Of a stretch of 64,000 bases of DNA, positions 8,816-18,282 are shown in pieces. Numbering within the stretch: the stretch's first letter is position 1; the number at the start of each line of letters is the position of its first letter. The position numbers and the translations under genes were made by a program. Below the pieces are notes generated by a model. The model saw only the letters and a list, made by a program, of their open reading frames with translations. It was not told the origin of the DNA and searched no databases. Source of the stretch: Persicitalea sp963716085 (GTDB taxonomy: Bacteria > Bacteroidota > Bacteroidia > Cytophagales > Spirosomataceae); assembly GCA_963716085.1 (NCBI GenBank), contig OY970288.1, positions 2,170,001-2,234,000 of the forward strand, written 5' to 3'.

Positions 8816-11296
8816 TCAAAAAGGATAACCCACCCCCAGATTGAAATTAAGGTAATTAGGCTGCCTAGGGCTAAACGGTTTTTTCCACGAAAAATCATTC
8901 AGCACGAACTTTTGACGATTGGGATCATAGAGTTTCAGGCCAAAATCAAAACGAATAACGAAGTACTGCAAGTCATAACGAAGGCCGAAGCCCGTGCCGA
9001 GAGCGATTTGTTTGGTGAACTCGTTCCAGCGGAAGTCGCTCGCTGCGTATTCACCCGTTTTGACGCTACTGGTGGTGGGCAGCGTCCAGACGTTGCCCGC
9101 GTCGAGGAAAAGGGCGTAGTTGATATCGCCGAAAAAATGCACCAGATGGCCCCGGTATTCCAAGTTCCCTTCCAGCAAAAGTTCACCGGGAGCCTCCACG
9201 GTAAAGTTGGCCGTCGTGATGCGGGGGGGCGATGCGCCCGGTCCCAGGCGGCGCGGCAGCCAGGCCCGGACGCTGTTGGAGCCACCGGCAAAGAAATACT
9301 TTTCGTAGGGCGGCACCGAATTGACGCCGTAACTGAACACGCTGCCCGCATTGACTCGGGCCACGAACGAGGATCGCCTTGCCACGGGCCAATATTTGCG
9401 GTAATCCACATTCCAGCGCAGGTACTGGAAAAATTGCAGGTCGTTGCCAAACACCTTTTCGATGAACTGCTGCTGGCCGGGCAGGATGCCGATGCTCGTA
9501 CCGCCCGATTCCAGGGCCACGCGCAGGTAGTCGGCGTTTTTCGGTGGTCCGATGAACAAGTTTGTATTGTGCACGAAAGTCAGATTGATGCCTGACACGA
9601 ACGAGCGGCGAAAGCTATTGAACAGATTGTTGCCCTGCGACTGTAGCAAGTCCAACAGGCTCTGAAATTCCGGTGCCTTGCGGGTGGTGTTCAAAACGTT
9701 GAGGTCGATCAGCGAGAGATTGACGAATGTCGTGGCGGAAGGTTGCAGCGTGTAGGTCATGGCCACCTTGGCGTTGGAACGGGCGTATTCGGGTCGATTG
9801 ACATAATTGAAGCCTAAGCCGACCTGTGTGCGGGGATTGTACCGCCCGAAGCGGTAGCCAAGACGGCCGGGGAAAACCAACTGAGGAAAGAGGAGCGAAG
9901 TATTCACGCTCAGTTCCTGGCTTCGGTAAAGGTTGCCGTCGTTAAAACCTGTGACAGCCTCCACGCCGCCCCGCAAGTTGACCTCGAAATTTTCCAGCCC
10001 GTTGAAAACGTTCCTGATCTTATACGATAAATTGGCAAACGGACCCGGGGCCTGTTGAAGTTGAATCACGTTCATGCCCACATCCGCCGTCACCTGGTAT
10101 TTATCCAGAGGAATGGCGCGGAAATAGCCTTTCAGGCCTTGCGCCGTGGTGTCGAAGCCATAGTTGACAAAGCGAAATTGATCGGTGAGCGAGAGTTGAC
10201 GCTGCGTTTCGCGTTCGTCCTCCTGGCTGTACAGCTTACCGGGACGAACCAGCATCTTGCCATTCAAGATTCGGGGTGAGAACTTTTTATCCGTAAAAAC
10301 GTAGCGGATATTCTGAAAACGGGTGGTGTCTTTTTGAAATAATGAATCGGGTAAAGTACCGGGTGGCAATACCTCGAACTGCACCGACTCGATAGGATAG
10401 GCTTTGAAAGTCTCCTGCCCGCCGGGTGCTTCCAGACGGATAAAAACATCGACTTGCTTGAACAAGCTATCGGTGGTTGGTGCCGAAATCGTATCGTTCA
10501 CGAGGTAGGTGATCGACTGGCGCGAGAAGCCGTAGTAGCCGTGGTCGCGCAGCAGCGTTTCCAGTCGGACGCGCTCTTCCTCGAAGGCATCTCCCTTATA
10601 ACGTGTGTTGGTTTTTAGAAAAGAATCGTTCGCCTCTGACTTGACGAGGCTGTCCACGCGCGGGTCGTCGATGCTGTGCCGGACGTCACGAAGCCGGGTC
10701 GGGCGATTTTCCTGAATGAGGTAAGTCGTGCGGATGCGCCGGAAGGCGGTGTCGGCGGTGGCAGTGACCTTGTTCTCAAAAAAGCCATTATTGAAGAGGT
10801 AGCCGCGCACTTTTTCCGCATTTTTAGTGACAGCCGCCGTGTCGAAGTACACGGGTGGCTCGCCAAATATGCGCATGAGGTCATTGCCTTCGGTCAGCCG
10901 CCGCTTGGTGCGGGCGATTCTGCGAGCGTACTTGCGTTGTACTTTCTTTAATTGGCGGGGATTGTCCTGATAGAGTGAATCTTTTGTTTGGTATTCACGG
11001 TTCAAAGAATCTAACTTGCGCTGGTGATAAGCAGGATTGTAAGTCACGCTGGCGGCCTGGTAAAAAGCCAGATAAGGGTAAAGCGGCAAACCCAGAAATC
11101 GACGGTTGGGTTTCTGGGGAATCAAGGCTTCGAGTTCACTGTCCTTGATTGCCTGGTTGCCCTTGAAGGTGGTCGTGCCCAGCAGATAACGCTCCTCACC
11201 GGGCGTTTGCCGAACGCAGCCCGACAGCCCAATCGCCATCGAGACGAAAAAAAGGAAAATACTCCAGAAAAAACGCCCGCTGTTCAATGCTCTCAA
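8816..11296 (-). CDS. tamL: Translocation and assembly module lipoprotein TamL (Omp85 family)
   Basis: 826 residues. A signal peptide ends in lipobox 'LSGC' (Cys27), then POTRA-like repeats (about 35-340) and a C-terminal 16-stranded Omp85 barrel with 'FFAGGSNSVRAW' (the conserved R of the L6 loop) and a terminal Phe in 'NLGVGYPF'. TamL is the lipidated Bacteroidota form of TamA, acting with TamB in outer-membrane protein or lipid transport. The start must be TTG (11296, or TTG 11287 for a shorter form), because the first ATG lies inside the signal peptide. The start overlaps by 10 bp the divergent TrmH gene. Confidence 0.9.
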   Translation of the reverse strand: MRALNSGRFFWSIFLFFVSMAIGLSGCVRQTPGEERYLLGTTTFKGNQAIKDSELEALIPQKPNRRFLGLPLYPYLAFYQAASVTYNPAYHQRKLDSLNREYQTKDSLYQDNPRQLKKVQRKYARRIARTKRRLTEGNDLMRIFGEPPVYFDTAAVTKNAEKVRGYLFNNGFFENKVTATADTAFRRIRTTYLIQENRPTRLRDVRHSIDDPRVDSLVKSEANDSFLKTNTRYKGDAFEEERVRLETLLRDHGYYGFSRQSITYLVNDTISAPTTDSLFKQVDVFIRLEAPGGQETFKAYPIESVQFEVLPPGTLPDSLFQKDTTRFQNIRYVFTDKKFSPRILNGKMLVRPGKLYSQEDERETQRQLSLTDQFRFVNYGFDTTAQGLKGYFRAIPLDKYQVTADVGMNVIQLQQAPGPFANLSYKIRNVFNGLENFEVNLRGGVEAVTGFNDGNLYRSQELSVNTSLLFPQLVFPGRLGYRFGRYNPRTQVGLGFNYVNRPEYARSNAKVAMTYTLQPSATTFVNLSLIDLNVLNTTRKAPEFQSLLDLLQSQGNNLFNSFRRSFVSGINLTFVHNTNLFIGPPKNADYLRVALESGGTSIGILPGQQQFIEKVFGNDLQFFQYLRWNVDYRKYWPVARRSSFVARVNAGSVFSYGVNSVPPYEKYFFAGGSNSVRAWLPRRLGPGASPPRITTANFTVEAPGELLLEGNLEYRGHLVHFFGDINYALFLDAGNVWTLPTTSSVKTGEYAASDFRWNEFTKQIALGTGFGLRYDLQYFVIRFDFGLKLYDPNRQKFVLNDFSWKKPFSPRQPNYLNFNLGVGYPF

Positions 11297-12042
11297 AAAA
11301 TCAGATCAAGTATATCAACTCGCTAAAAATCAAAAAGTACCGGCAGCAGTACGGTGCTTTTGTGGTCGAAGGTGCCAAGAGCGTCCTCGAACTGCTGGAT
11401 TCGGGCTACGAGACGGAATTCGTACTCGCCACGCAGGATTTTCTGCAAAAATACGGAAGTAATCTGTCCTATCCCGCCACCGCCTGGATATCTGCGGCCC
11501 CCGCTGAAATGGATCGACTGGGAACTTTCAAAAGTAATGATGCCTGCCTGGCCGTAGCCAAAACGAAAGAAAACACTTTTTTGCGTGCAGAGGCTGGCGA
11601 ATACGCCCTCATGCTCGATGATGTCCGTGACCCCGGCAACCTGGGTACCATTCTGCGCATTGCCGATTGGTACGGCATTACGAAAATCATTTGCTCGCCC
11701 AGCACCACCGATTTTTACAATCCCAAAGTCATTGCCGCCAGCAAAGGTTCCTTCACGCGGGTGCGGGGATATTATACTGATCTGCCGGAATTCATAAATA
11801 ACAGCGAGGCCTCTGATCAAATATTAGTTGGTGCTTTCCTGGATGGAAAATCGCTGTACGATTTCTCTTTCCCTGAACAGGGCGGGTACATTGTCATGGG
11901 CAACGAGTCGCGCGGCATCGGGCCAAAGGTAGCGGAACGCATTCAGCATCGCGTCACGATTCCACGCTTCGGAGGAGCGGAGTCGCTGAATGTGGGGATT
12001 GCGACGGCGGTGCTATGTGATAATTGGCGGAGGGGGAGTTGA
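11287..12042 (+). CDS. TrmH/SpoU family RNA 2'-O-methyltransferase
   Basis: 251 residues with the SPOUT knot motifs: motif 1 'DDVRDPGNLGTILRIADW', motif 2 'GYIVMGNESRGIG', motif 3 'RFGGAESLNVGIATAVL'. An N-terminal L30e-like substrate-binding part precedes them. It methylates a ribose 2'-OH in rRNA or tRNA using SAM; the exact target is not evident. It is transcribed divergently from tamL and the two starts overlap, so the promoters must lie inside each other's coding sequence or be shared. An adjacent tamL is, as far as I recall, a common Bacteroidota arrangement. Confidence 0.92.
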   Translation: MLSKNQIKYINSLKIKKYRQQYGAFVVEGAKSVLELLDSGYETEFVLATQDFLQKYGSNLSYPATAWISAAPAEMDRLGTFKSNDACLAVAKTKENTFLRAEAGEYALMLDDVRDPGNLGTILRIADWYGITKIICSPSTTDFYNPKVIAASKGSFTRVRGYYTDLPEFINNSEASDQILVGAFLDGKSLYDFSFPEQGGYIVMGNESRGIGPKVAERIQHRVTIPRFGGAESLNVGIATAVLCDNWRRGS

Positions 12043-12228
12043 AAGTGAGCCAAAACGGATAACTGGAATTCGCTGTTTTGGGAATTAGAAAAATCAGCGG
12101 AGTGTAGCCTGTAGCCCTTACTATGTAAGGTTTTGTTTTAACGACTTGAAACAAAAAATGGGACAACTGCCGCTCTGAATAGATAGATACAGGATCTTTT
12201 CTGGGATGGGCAGGTACGTTCAATCGCC

Positions 12229-12369
12229 TTACAGTTCGGCGATCTGTTTCATGTCGACTTTTTCCAAAAACTTTTTCATTTCACGCACTTTTGCATCGGA
12301 AGCTTCTCGGACTGTTTTGTATTTGACAGGAGTCTGCTCTGTTTTAGGCTTCTTTTCCTTAGTTTTCAT
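12229..12369 (-). CDS. Small Lys-rich protein next to the DUF6934-like gene
   Basis: 46 residues from ATG 12369, extremely Lys/Glu-rich with a helical C-terminal half ('SDAKVREMKKFLEKVDMKQI'). It starts 10 bp after the stop of the upstream 147-residue gene, so the two form a small operon. There is no recognised domain. A two-gene unit of a small charged protein and a compact partner recalls toxin-antitoxin layout, but the sequence does not show that. Confidence 0.5.
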   Translation of the reverse strand: MKTKEKKPKTEQTPVKYKTVREASDAKVREMKKFLEKVDMKQIAEL

Positions 12370-12379
12370 TTTTTTGAAT

Positions 12380-12823
12380 TTATAGTTGAATAAGGTATGC
12401 TTCGTATTCAAGGTCGTTCTGAAATGCACTAAAATTTCCATCTACAAAACCAAATATACGAAAGCCAGGTTCTTGCATAGCGACCAACTTTCCGATCACA
12501 GCCCTGTATAAACGGTTTCGACTCGCTGTATTGCCCCTAAACGCCACCTTTGCTCCGGGATTTGTAACAAAAAAATCTACAAGGGTCTGATAAACAGTGG
12601 CCATAATTTTTGGCATATCTTTGTTGTCAGTCACGCTTATGTCGCTCACTCCACCTTTGTCGACATCGAGAAGGGCGAGATTGTACAGTGAAATATTCTT
12701 ATCAATCAGTACGTATTCGACTATTTTCTTAACTACTTTCTCTTTACTGACGCTCTTGAACTCATACTGAACGATACTGAGATCAAATGAATGAGACTCG
12801 TAATCATATCCTTGTTCACTCAT
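12380..12823 (-). CDS. DUF6934-like hypothetical protein
   Basis: 147 residues, soluble. Alternating strands and helices, with a conserved-looking core 'VYQTLVDFFVTNPGAKVAFRGNTASRNRLY' split as strand-helix-strand ('VAFRGNTASRNRLYRAVI'). I associate this core with the Bacteroidota DUF6934 family, from memory. Function unknown. It is followed after 10 bp by a 46-residue Lys-rich gene and sits isolated between trmH and the pdhC terminator, a typical spot for an accessory two-gene cassette. Confidence 0.7.
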   Translation of the reverse strand: MSEQGYDYESHSFDLSIVQYEFKSVSKEKVVKKIVEYVLIDKNISLYNLALLDVDKGGVSDISVTDNKDMPKIMATVYQTLVDFFVTNPGAKVAFRGNTASRNRLYRAVIGKLVAMQEPGFRIFGFVDGNFSAFQNDLEYEAYLIQL

Positions 12824-12850
12824 ATTTTTACAATTGAAAAAAATAAAAAA

Positions 12851-12877
12851 GGAAGAGCCAGTAGCCCCGGCTCTCCC
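12851..12877 (-). terminator. Terminator of the E2 gene
   Basis: Stem 12851-12859 with 12869-12877 (eight of nine pairs), followed on the minus strand by CTTTTTTATTTTTTTTC. It lies 27 bp after the E2 stop codon. Confidence 0.85.
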
Positions 12878-12903
12878 TTTTCAACTTCAATAAAAACAAA
12901 GCC

Positions 12904-14604
12904 TTACACCAGCATACTCATCGGCTCCTCCAGCAGTTTCTTCACCGTTTGCAGGAACTCCGAGCCCGTGACGCCGTCCACCACGCGGTGGTCGCAGGAA
13001 AGCGTGACCTTCATGACGTTAGTCGGATAAGCAGTGCCTTCTATATCAAAAGCGGCGGTCTGCTTGATGGATCCGATGGCCAGAATACAGGCATCGGGCG
13101 GGTTGATGATCGCCGTGAACTCGTCGATGCCGAACATGCCCAGGTTGGAGATCGAGAAGGTATTGCCTTCCCAATCCTTGGGTTGGAGTTTTTTGTCCTT
13201 GGCTCTGCCGGCAAAGTCCTTTACCTCGGCAGAAATCGCAGACAGCGTCTTCTTATCGGCGTCGCGCACCACGGGTACCAGCAATCCTTCGTCCACGGCC
13301 ACGGCAATGCCGATGTTCACGTAATCGTACTTGCGAATTTTATCGCCCAGCCAGGCCGAATTTACTTTTGGGTGCTGTTTCAAGGCCAAGGCACAGGCTT
13401 TTACCACAAAATCGTTGAATGAAATCTTGGACGTCGCCACTTCGTTGAGCGTCGGGCGCAGGGCCATGGCCTTATCCATGTTGATTTCCATGGTCAGGTA
13501 GAAGTGCGGTGCGGTGAACATACTCTCACTCAGGCGGCGCGAAATTGTCTTGCGCATCTGCGTGACGGGGATGTCCTCGTAGTCGCCCATCGGGGCGGGG
13601 GCGGTGGCCGGAGCCGAAACGGCAGGTTCGACCTTGCCCACCTTGGCCGCATCAGCCGACTTGGCAGCGGGCTTGAACTCGTCCACGTCGCGCTTGATGA
13701 TGCGGCCGTGGTCGCCCGATCCTTCGACATCACTCAGTTTGATGCCTTTTTCCTCGGCCAAACGGCGGGCGAGGGGAGAAGCTTTGATGCGGTCACCCGA
13801 ATCAGCGGTTGAAACGCTGGAATCGGAATCGCCCGGTTTCGCGTCGGCGGAGGCAGAAGGCGTGGCCGTTTCTACCTTGTCGTCCTCAGCGGCTTCTTCC
13901 GCTTCCTCACCTCCCGACTCCTCGCGGTCGATCAGGGCCTGGAAATTGGCACCTTCCTCGCCGATGACGGCGATGATGGCATTCACGGGGACAGCGTCGC
14001 CTTCTTCAATACCCGCAAAAAGCAAAGTACCTTCCTCGTAAGCTTCCAGGTCCATCGTGGCTTTGTCGGTCTCGACCTCGGCCAAGATATCGCCGGAGGC
14101 CACAGTGTCACCCACTTTTTTCTGCCACGAAACCAATACGCCTTCTTCCATCGTATCGCTCATTTTGGGCATCCTGACCAGCGTGGCGTTGATTTTTTCG
14201 TTGGAGGCAGGTTTGGCGGCTTTGGGTGCCGACTTCTCGGACGAGGCTTTTTCTTCTTTAACGGCGGCCTTCTCGGCTCCGTTGGACGAGGCGGCAGGTT
14301 TCTCTTCCTTTTTCTCCTCAGCTTTGCCGTTGGAACTGCCTTCCAGCAACCCTTTATAATCCTCGCCTTTTTCGCCGATGACGGCCATCACGCCGTTGAC
14401 GGGAACGGCATCGCCTTTCTCGACCCCGATATATAATAAGGTGCCTTCCTGGTAGGCTTCCATGTCCATCGTGGCTTTATCGGTTTCTACCTCGGCGAGG
14501 ATATCGCCGGATTTCACCTCGTCGCCCACTTTTTTGTGCCATTCCGCGATGACACCTTCTTCCATGGTGTCGCTCATTTTGGGCATTCTTATTACTTCTG
14601 CCAT
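12904..14604 (-). CDS. pdhC: Dihydrolipoamide acetyltransferase (E2) of pyruvate dehydrogenase
   Basis: 566 residues: two lipoyl domains, each with 'ETDKATMD' (lipoylated Lys43 and Lys181), joined by Ala/Glu/Lys-rich swinging linkers; a peripheral-subunit-binding domain (about 273-308, 'KASPLARRLAEEKGI'); and a catalytic CoA-acyltransferase domain with 'DHRVVDG' (His539, Asp543). It transfers the acetyl group from lipoate to CoA in the cytosolic complex. Neighbours are not E1 or E3, so the complex is encoded in several places. The 2-oxo acid cannot be proven from the sequence, but the 'MPKMSDTMEEG' N-terminus is typical of pyruvate-type E2. Confidence 0.93.
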   Translation of the reverse strand: MAEVIRMPKMSDTMEEGVIAEWHKKVGDEVKSGDILAEVETDKATMDMEAYQEGTLLYIGVEKGDAVPVNGVMAVIGEKGEDYKGLLEGSSNGKAEEKKEEKPAASSNGAEKAAVKEEKASSEKSAPKAAKPASNEKINATLVRMPKMSDTMEEGVLVSWQKKVGDTVASGDILAEVETDKATMDLEAYEEGTLLFAGIEEGDAVPVNAIIAVIGEEGANFQALIDREESGGEEAEEAAEDDKVETATPSASADAKPGDSDSSVSTADSGDRIKASPLARRLAEEKGIKLSDVEGSGDHGRIIKRDVDEFKPAAKSADAAKVGKVEPAVSAPATAPAPMGDYEDIPVTQMRKTISRRLSESMFTAPHFYLTMEINMDKAMALRPTLNEVATSKISFNDFVVKACALALKQHPKVNSAWLGDKIRKYDYVNIGIAVAVDEGLLVPVVRDADKKTLSAISAEVKDFAGRAKDKKLQPKDWEGNTFSISNLGMFGIDEFTAIINPPDACILAIGSIKQTAAFDIEGTAYPTNVMKVTLSCDHRVVDGVTGSEFLQTVKKLLEEPMSMLV

Positions 14605-14650
14605 ATTTTCTGATATGTTAATAGATCAAGGGTATTTCAATACAGTTAGC

Positions 14651-14658
14651 CAAAAATA
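14651..14658 (-). promoter_or_regulatory. -7 box upstream of pdhC
   Basis: TATTTTTG on the minus strand, a full TAnnTTTG match, about 47 bp before the pdhC ATG. The -33 element is not obvious. Confidence 0.4.
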
Positions 14659-14798
14659 GAAAAATAATGATGAATCATGAACGAAGAATGATGAGTTATG
14701 ACTCATGCTCATGCGCCAGCATCACTGCCGAACACCAAAAATATTATTTAAATAATTGACTGACAGTGTATTATCAAAATAATTGAAAACAGGAAAGG

Positions 14799-16586
14799 TC
14801 AATTTATCTTCAAAACCGCCATAAAGGCTTCCTGCGGGATTTCTACGTTACCGACTTGGCGCATCCGTTTCTTACCCTTTTTCTGCTTTTCGAGGAGTTT
14901 GCGTTTTCTGGAAATATCGCCGCCGTAGCACTTGGCCAGTACGTCTTTGCGCATGGCCTTGACGGTTTCGCGAGCGATGATCTTCTGACCGATGGCCGCC
15001 TGGATAGCGATTTCGAACATCTGCCGCGGGATCAGCTCCCGTAATTTTTCGCAGAGTTTCTTGCCCCACTCGTAAGCCTTAGTGCGGTGAACGATGGCCG
15101 AAAGGGCGTCCACGCGGTCGCCGTTGAGCATCACGTCGAGCTTCACCATGTCGGACGCTTCGTAGCCCGTGAGTTCGTAGTCGAGCGAAGCGTAGCCGCG
15201 CGAGATGGTCTTGAGGCGGTCGAAGAAGTCAAAAACTACCTCGGCCAGTGGCATGGAAAATTGCAGCTCCACGCGGTCGGAGGTGAGGTAAATCTGATTT
15301 TTGAGCATCCCGCGCTTGTCCATGCACAGGGTCATGATCGCCCCGACGTACTCCGATTTAGAGATAATCTGGGCATTGATGAAAGGTTCCTCGATCACGC
15401 TGATAAAATTAGGTTCCGGCATTTCGGAAGGTGCGCTGACTTTCAGGTTTTCACCGCGTGTGGTCGTGACCTTGAACTGCACCGAGGGTACGGTGGTAAT
15501 CACCGTCATGTCGAACTCACGTTCCAGTCGTTCCTGGATAATTTCCATGTGCAACATGCCCAGGAAGCCGCAGCGGAAGCCAAAGCCCAGGGCCGCAGAA
15601 GTTTCCGGCTCCCACACCAGCGAGGCATCGTTGAGTTGCAGCTTTTCCATCGCCTCGCGCAGTTCCTCGTATTCGCTGGTATCGACCGGATAAATCCCCG
15701 CAAAAACCATCGGTTTCACCTCCTCAAAACCCCGAATCATGGCAGTTGAGGGACGGTCGGTATGGGTAAACGTGTCGCCGACTTTCACCTCTTTCGCTAC
15801 TTTGATGCCCGAAATGAGGTAGCCGACATCGCCGCATTCCACCACGTCCTTGGGCTGTTGCTGCAAGCGCAGCGTGCCGATTTCGTCGGCGTGGTACTCG
15901 CGGCCCGTGGCCATGAATTTCACCTTATCTCCTTTGCGGACGCTGCCGTTTTTTATCCTAAAAATAACTTCGATGCCCCGGTAGGAATTGAAAACCGAGT
16001 CGAAAATCAGCGCTTGCAATGGCCCGTCAGGATCGCCTTTGGGAGCCGGAATGCGGTGGACGATGGCCTCTAAAATCTCGGGAACGCCAATACCCTCCTT
16101 GCCACTGGCGTGGATGATTTCATTACGGTCGCAGCCGATGAGGTCGACTATTTGGTCTTTCACTTCCTCAGGCATGGCCCCTGGCAGGTCGATCTTGTTC
16201 AACACCGGAATGATGATAAGGTCGTGGCCGATGGCCAGGTACAGGTTAGAGATCGTCTGGGCCTCGATGCCCTGCGAGGCGTCGATGAGCAGCAGCGCGC
16301 CTTCACAGGCGGCGATGGAGCGCGAAACTTCGTAAGAGAAATCGACGTGGCCGGGTGTGTCGATAAGGTTGAGCGTGTATTGTTCGCCATTAAGGAGGTA
16401 GTCCATCTGAATGGCGTGGCTCTTGATGGTAATGCCGCGCTCGCGTTCCAGATCCATGTTGTCGAGCAACTGGGCCTGCATTTCGCGGTTGGTGACGGTG
16501 TTGGTATGTTCCAAAAGCCGATCGGCCAGAGTACTCTTCCCATGGTCGATGTGGGCGATGATGCAAAAATTGCGGATGTTCTTCAT
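14799..16586 (-). CDS. lepA: Elongation factor 4 (LepA)
   Basis: 595 residues, full length. Translational GTPase that acts on stalled or mistranslocated ribosomes. G1 'AHIDHGKSTL' (about 11-20), G2/switch 'ERERGITIKSHA', G3 'DTPGHVDF', G4 'NKIDLP', then domains II, III and V and the LepA-specific C-terminal domain ending 'GNVEIPQEAFMAVLKI'. A full TAnnTTTG box lies at 16701-16708. It is a single gene between pdhC and DUF819. Confidence 0.97.
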   Translation of the reverse strand: MKNIRNFCIIAHIDHGKSTLADRLLEHTNTVTNREMQAQLLDNMDLERERGITIKSHAIQMDYLLNGEQYTLNLIDTPGHVDFSYEVSRSIAACEGALLLIDASQGIEAQTISNLYLAIGHDLIIIPVLNKIDLPGAMPEEVKDQIVDLIGCDRNEIIHASGKEGIGVPEILEAIVHRIPAPKGDPDGPLQALIFDSVFNSYRGIEVIFRIKNGSVRKGDKVKFMATGREYHADEIGTLRLQQQPKDVVECGDVGYLISGIKVAKEVKVGDTFTHTDRPSTAMIRGFEEVKPMVFAGIYPVDTSEYEELREAMEKLQLNDASLVWEPETSAALGFGFRCGFLGMLHMEIIQERLEREFDMTVITTVPSVQFKVTTTRGENLKVSAPSEMPEPNFISVIEEPFINAQIISKSEYVGAIMTLCMDKRGMLKNQIYLTSDRVELQFSMPLAEVVFDFFDRLKTISRGYASLDYELTGYEASDMVKLDVMLNGDRVDALSAIVHRTKAYEWGKKLCEKLRELIPRQMFEIAIQAAIGQKIIARETVKAMRKDVLAKCYGGDISRKRKLLEKQKKGKKRMRQVGNVEIPQEAFMAVLKIN

Positions 16587-16700
16587 TTAAGGCTATAGGC
16601 AATAAGCTCTGTAGGCTGTATGCTTTAAGGATGTTTGTTGGAGTGTAACGGGCACGTTTTCCAAAAGTTCGTCGCAGAAGCCCGAACCCGAAAATTTTTG

Positions 16701-16708
16701 CAAAGATA
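16701..16708 (-). promoter_or_regulatory. -7 box upstream of lepA
   Basis: TATCTTTG on the minus strand, a full match to TAnnTTTG, 115 bp before the lepA ATG. The gap to the ATG contains a word repeat (AGCCTACAG, GCCTATAGCC) that ends directly at the start codon. Confidence 0.45.
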
Positions 16709-16786
16709 CGGTTTTAAGGAGTGATGAGTGATGAATGAGGGGAGATGAAGCCGACTTTCTGATAATTTAAAAAAATTGAGCCTCCC

Positions 16787-18025
16787 TTACAGCCCTTCGT
16801 TGACCCACTGCATCATCAGGGCCGTGAGGTAGCCCGCGTAAGAGCCCAACGCGTAACCCATAATAGAGAGTAGCACGCCTACGGTGGCAAGCGAGGGATG
16901 AAAAGCCGCCGCCACGACCGGAGCCGAAGCCGAGCCACCCACATTGGCCTGGCTACCCACCGCCGCAAAGAAGAAAGGTACTTTCAACATCCGCGCCACG
17001 CCTATCACAAAAACGGCATGAATAATCATCCACACCAGCCCAATCGCAAACAGCCCCGGATTATCGGCCACGGCCCGCAGGTCCATTTGCATCCCGATGG
17101 TCGCGACCAGTATATACAGGAATACACTGCCCATCCGCGACGCGCCCACGAACTCCAATTTGCGGATGGGCGTGAGGGAAAATGCCAAGCCCATCATTGT
17201 CACCAGAGCGATGATCCAGAAGAATGAAGAAGTAAGGCTGTAACGGGCCAGACCAGGGTAGTTTTCGCCCAGATAAGGCGTAATCAAATCAGCGAGAAAG
17301 TGCGCCAGTCCGGTGGCCCCGAAACCAACGGCGGCCAGGTACAGCAAATCCCGCATGGCCGGAATGCGCTGGTTGGCGAGTTCGATGGTTTCCAGCCGCT
17401 GCTGTACGTCGGCGATGCGGCTGCTGTCGGCGCGGAGGCGGGCGTCGATGCGAGCGGCATAACCCGCACCGTAGATGAGGACGGCCATCCAGATTTCGGC
17501 AACCAGCACGTCCACGGCCACTACTTGCGAAAATAGGCGGTCGCTGGGCTGGAAGACCTCCTTCATGGCCGTTTGGTTGGCTCCGCCGCCGATCCAGCTA
17601 CCGGCAATCGTCGCCAGGCCCCGCCAGACCGCCTCCGGGCCATCGCCTTGCACGGTGTCGGGGCTGAGGTGCCCGACGATCCAGAGCGCTACCGGGCCGC
17701 CGATCATGACTCCGGCCGTACCCACCAGCATCATAATGACCGCCTGGGGGCCAAGCTTGGCCAGCGACTTCCAATCCATGCCCAGCGTGAAAAGTACCAG
17801 GCAGGCGGGCAGGAGATAGCGCGAAACGACAGGATACAACTGCGACTCTGCGCCGTCGATCAGGCCAACGGAGTTGTAGATACCCGGAATGAAATAGCAG
17901 AGGAGGAGGGGTGGAACGACGCCATAGAATTTCGTCCAGCCTTTGTTTGGCAGAGAGGCAGTGTAGAAAATCAGGCCGAGCGTAAGCAGTAAGATGCCCA
18001 GCACGACGGCGTCGTTTTGAATCAT
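16787..18025 (-). CDS. DUF819 family integral membrane protein
   Basis: 412 residues with about 11-12 membrane helices. The layout (short first helix, Gly-rich 'GTAGVMIGGPVALWIVG', then 'GSWIGGGANQTAMKEVF') is that of DUF819 proteins, which resemble sodium-dependent transporters such as GltS-type carriers. The substrate is unknown. One cytoplasmic helix-rich loop (about residues 190-215) separates the two halves, consistent with an inverted-repeat transporter fold. Its start codon is preceded by GCCGAAAGCC/GCCGATAGCC words that recur before araD and the Gfo/Idh gene. Confidence 0.85.
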   Translation of the reverse strand: MIQNDAVVLGILLLTLGLIFYTASLPNKGWTKFYGVVPPLLLCYFIPGIYNSVGLIDGAESQLYPVVSRYLLPACLVLFTLGMDWKSLAKLGPQAVIMMLVGTAGVMIGGPVALWIVGHLSPDTVQGDGPEAVWRGLATIAGSWIGGGANQTAMKEVFQPSDRLFSQVVAVDVLVAEIWMAVLIYGAGYAARIDARLRADSSRIADVQQRLETIELANQRIPAMRDLLYLAAVGFGATGLAHFLADLITPYLGENYPGLARYSLTSSFFWIIALVTMMGLAFSLTPIRKLEFVGASRMGSVFLYILVATIGMQMDLRAVADNPGLFAIGLVWMIIHAVFVIGVARMLKVPFFFAAVGSQANVGGSASAPVVAAAFHPSLATVGVLLSIMGYALGSYAGYLTALMMQWVNEGL

Positions 18026-18116
18026 TCGGGGCAGTCGGCTATCGGCGGGTGGCTTTCGGCTTTTTCATACTACACGTTCTGAAAGCAATTACGTTGGATG
18101 GATTGGGGGAGTGCAT

Positions 18117-18152
18117 AAAAAAACACGCAGGTTTCAAGGTGAACCCGCGTGT
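18117..18152 (-). terminator. Terminator downstream of the tRNA-like RNA
   Basis: Stem ACACGCAGGTT (18123-18133) with AACCCGCGTGT (18142-18152), one mismatch, followed by seven T on the minus strand. It ends any transcript coming from the RNA promoter at 18502 and insulates DUF819. Confidence 0.85.
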
Positions 18153-18204
18153 CAAATTACACTTCATCAACAAACTAAAAACCAAATGAGAGTGGTCAAT
18201 GATA

Positions 18205-18266
18205 GAATGTTAGAATGAGTGAATGATAGAATAGCATTATTTTTTCATTCACTCATTCCAACATTC
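18205..18266. repeat. Perfect-like inverted repeat (22-bp arms)
   Basis: Arms 18205-18226 and 18245-18266, 21 of 22 positions complementary, 18-nt spacer. The arms are made of GAATGAGTGAATGA words, related to the repeats near groS-groL. It lies between the RNA candidate and its terminator and would form a long hairpin in that transcript. Confidence 0.75.
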
Positions 18267-18282
18267 CAAATTGAATTAAAAG

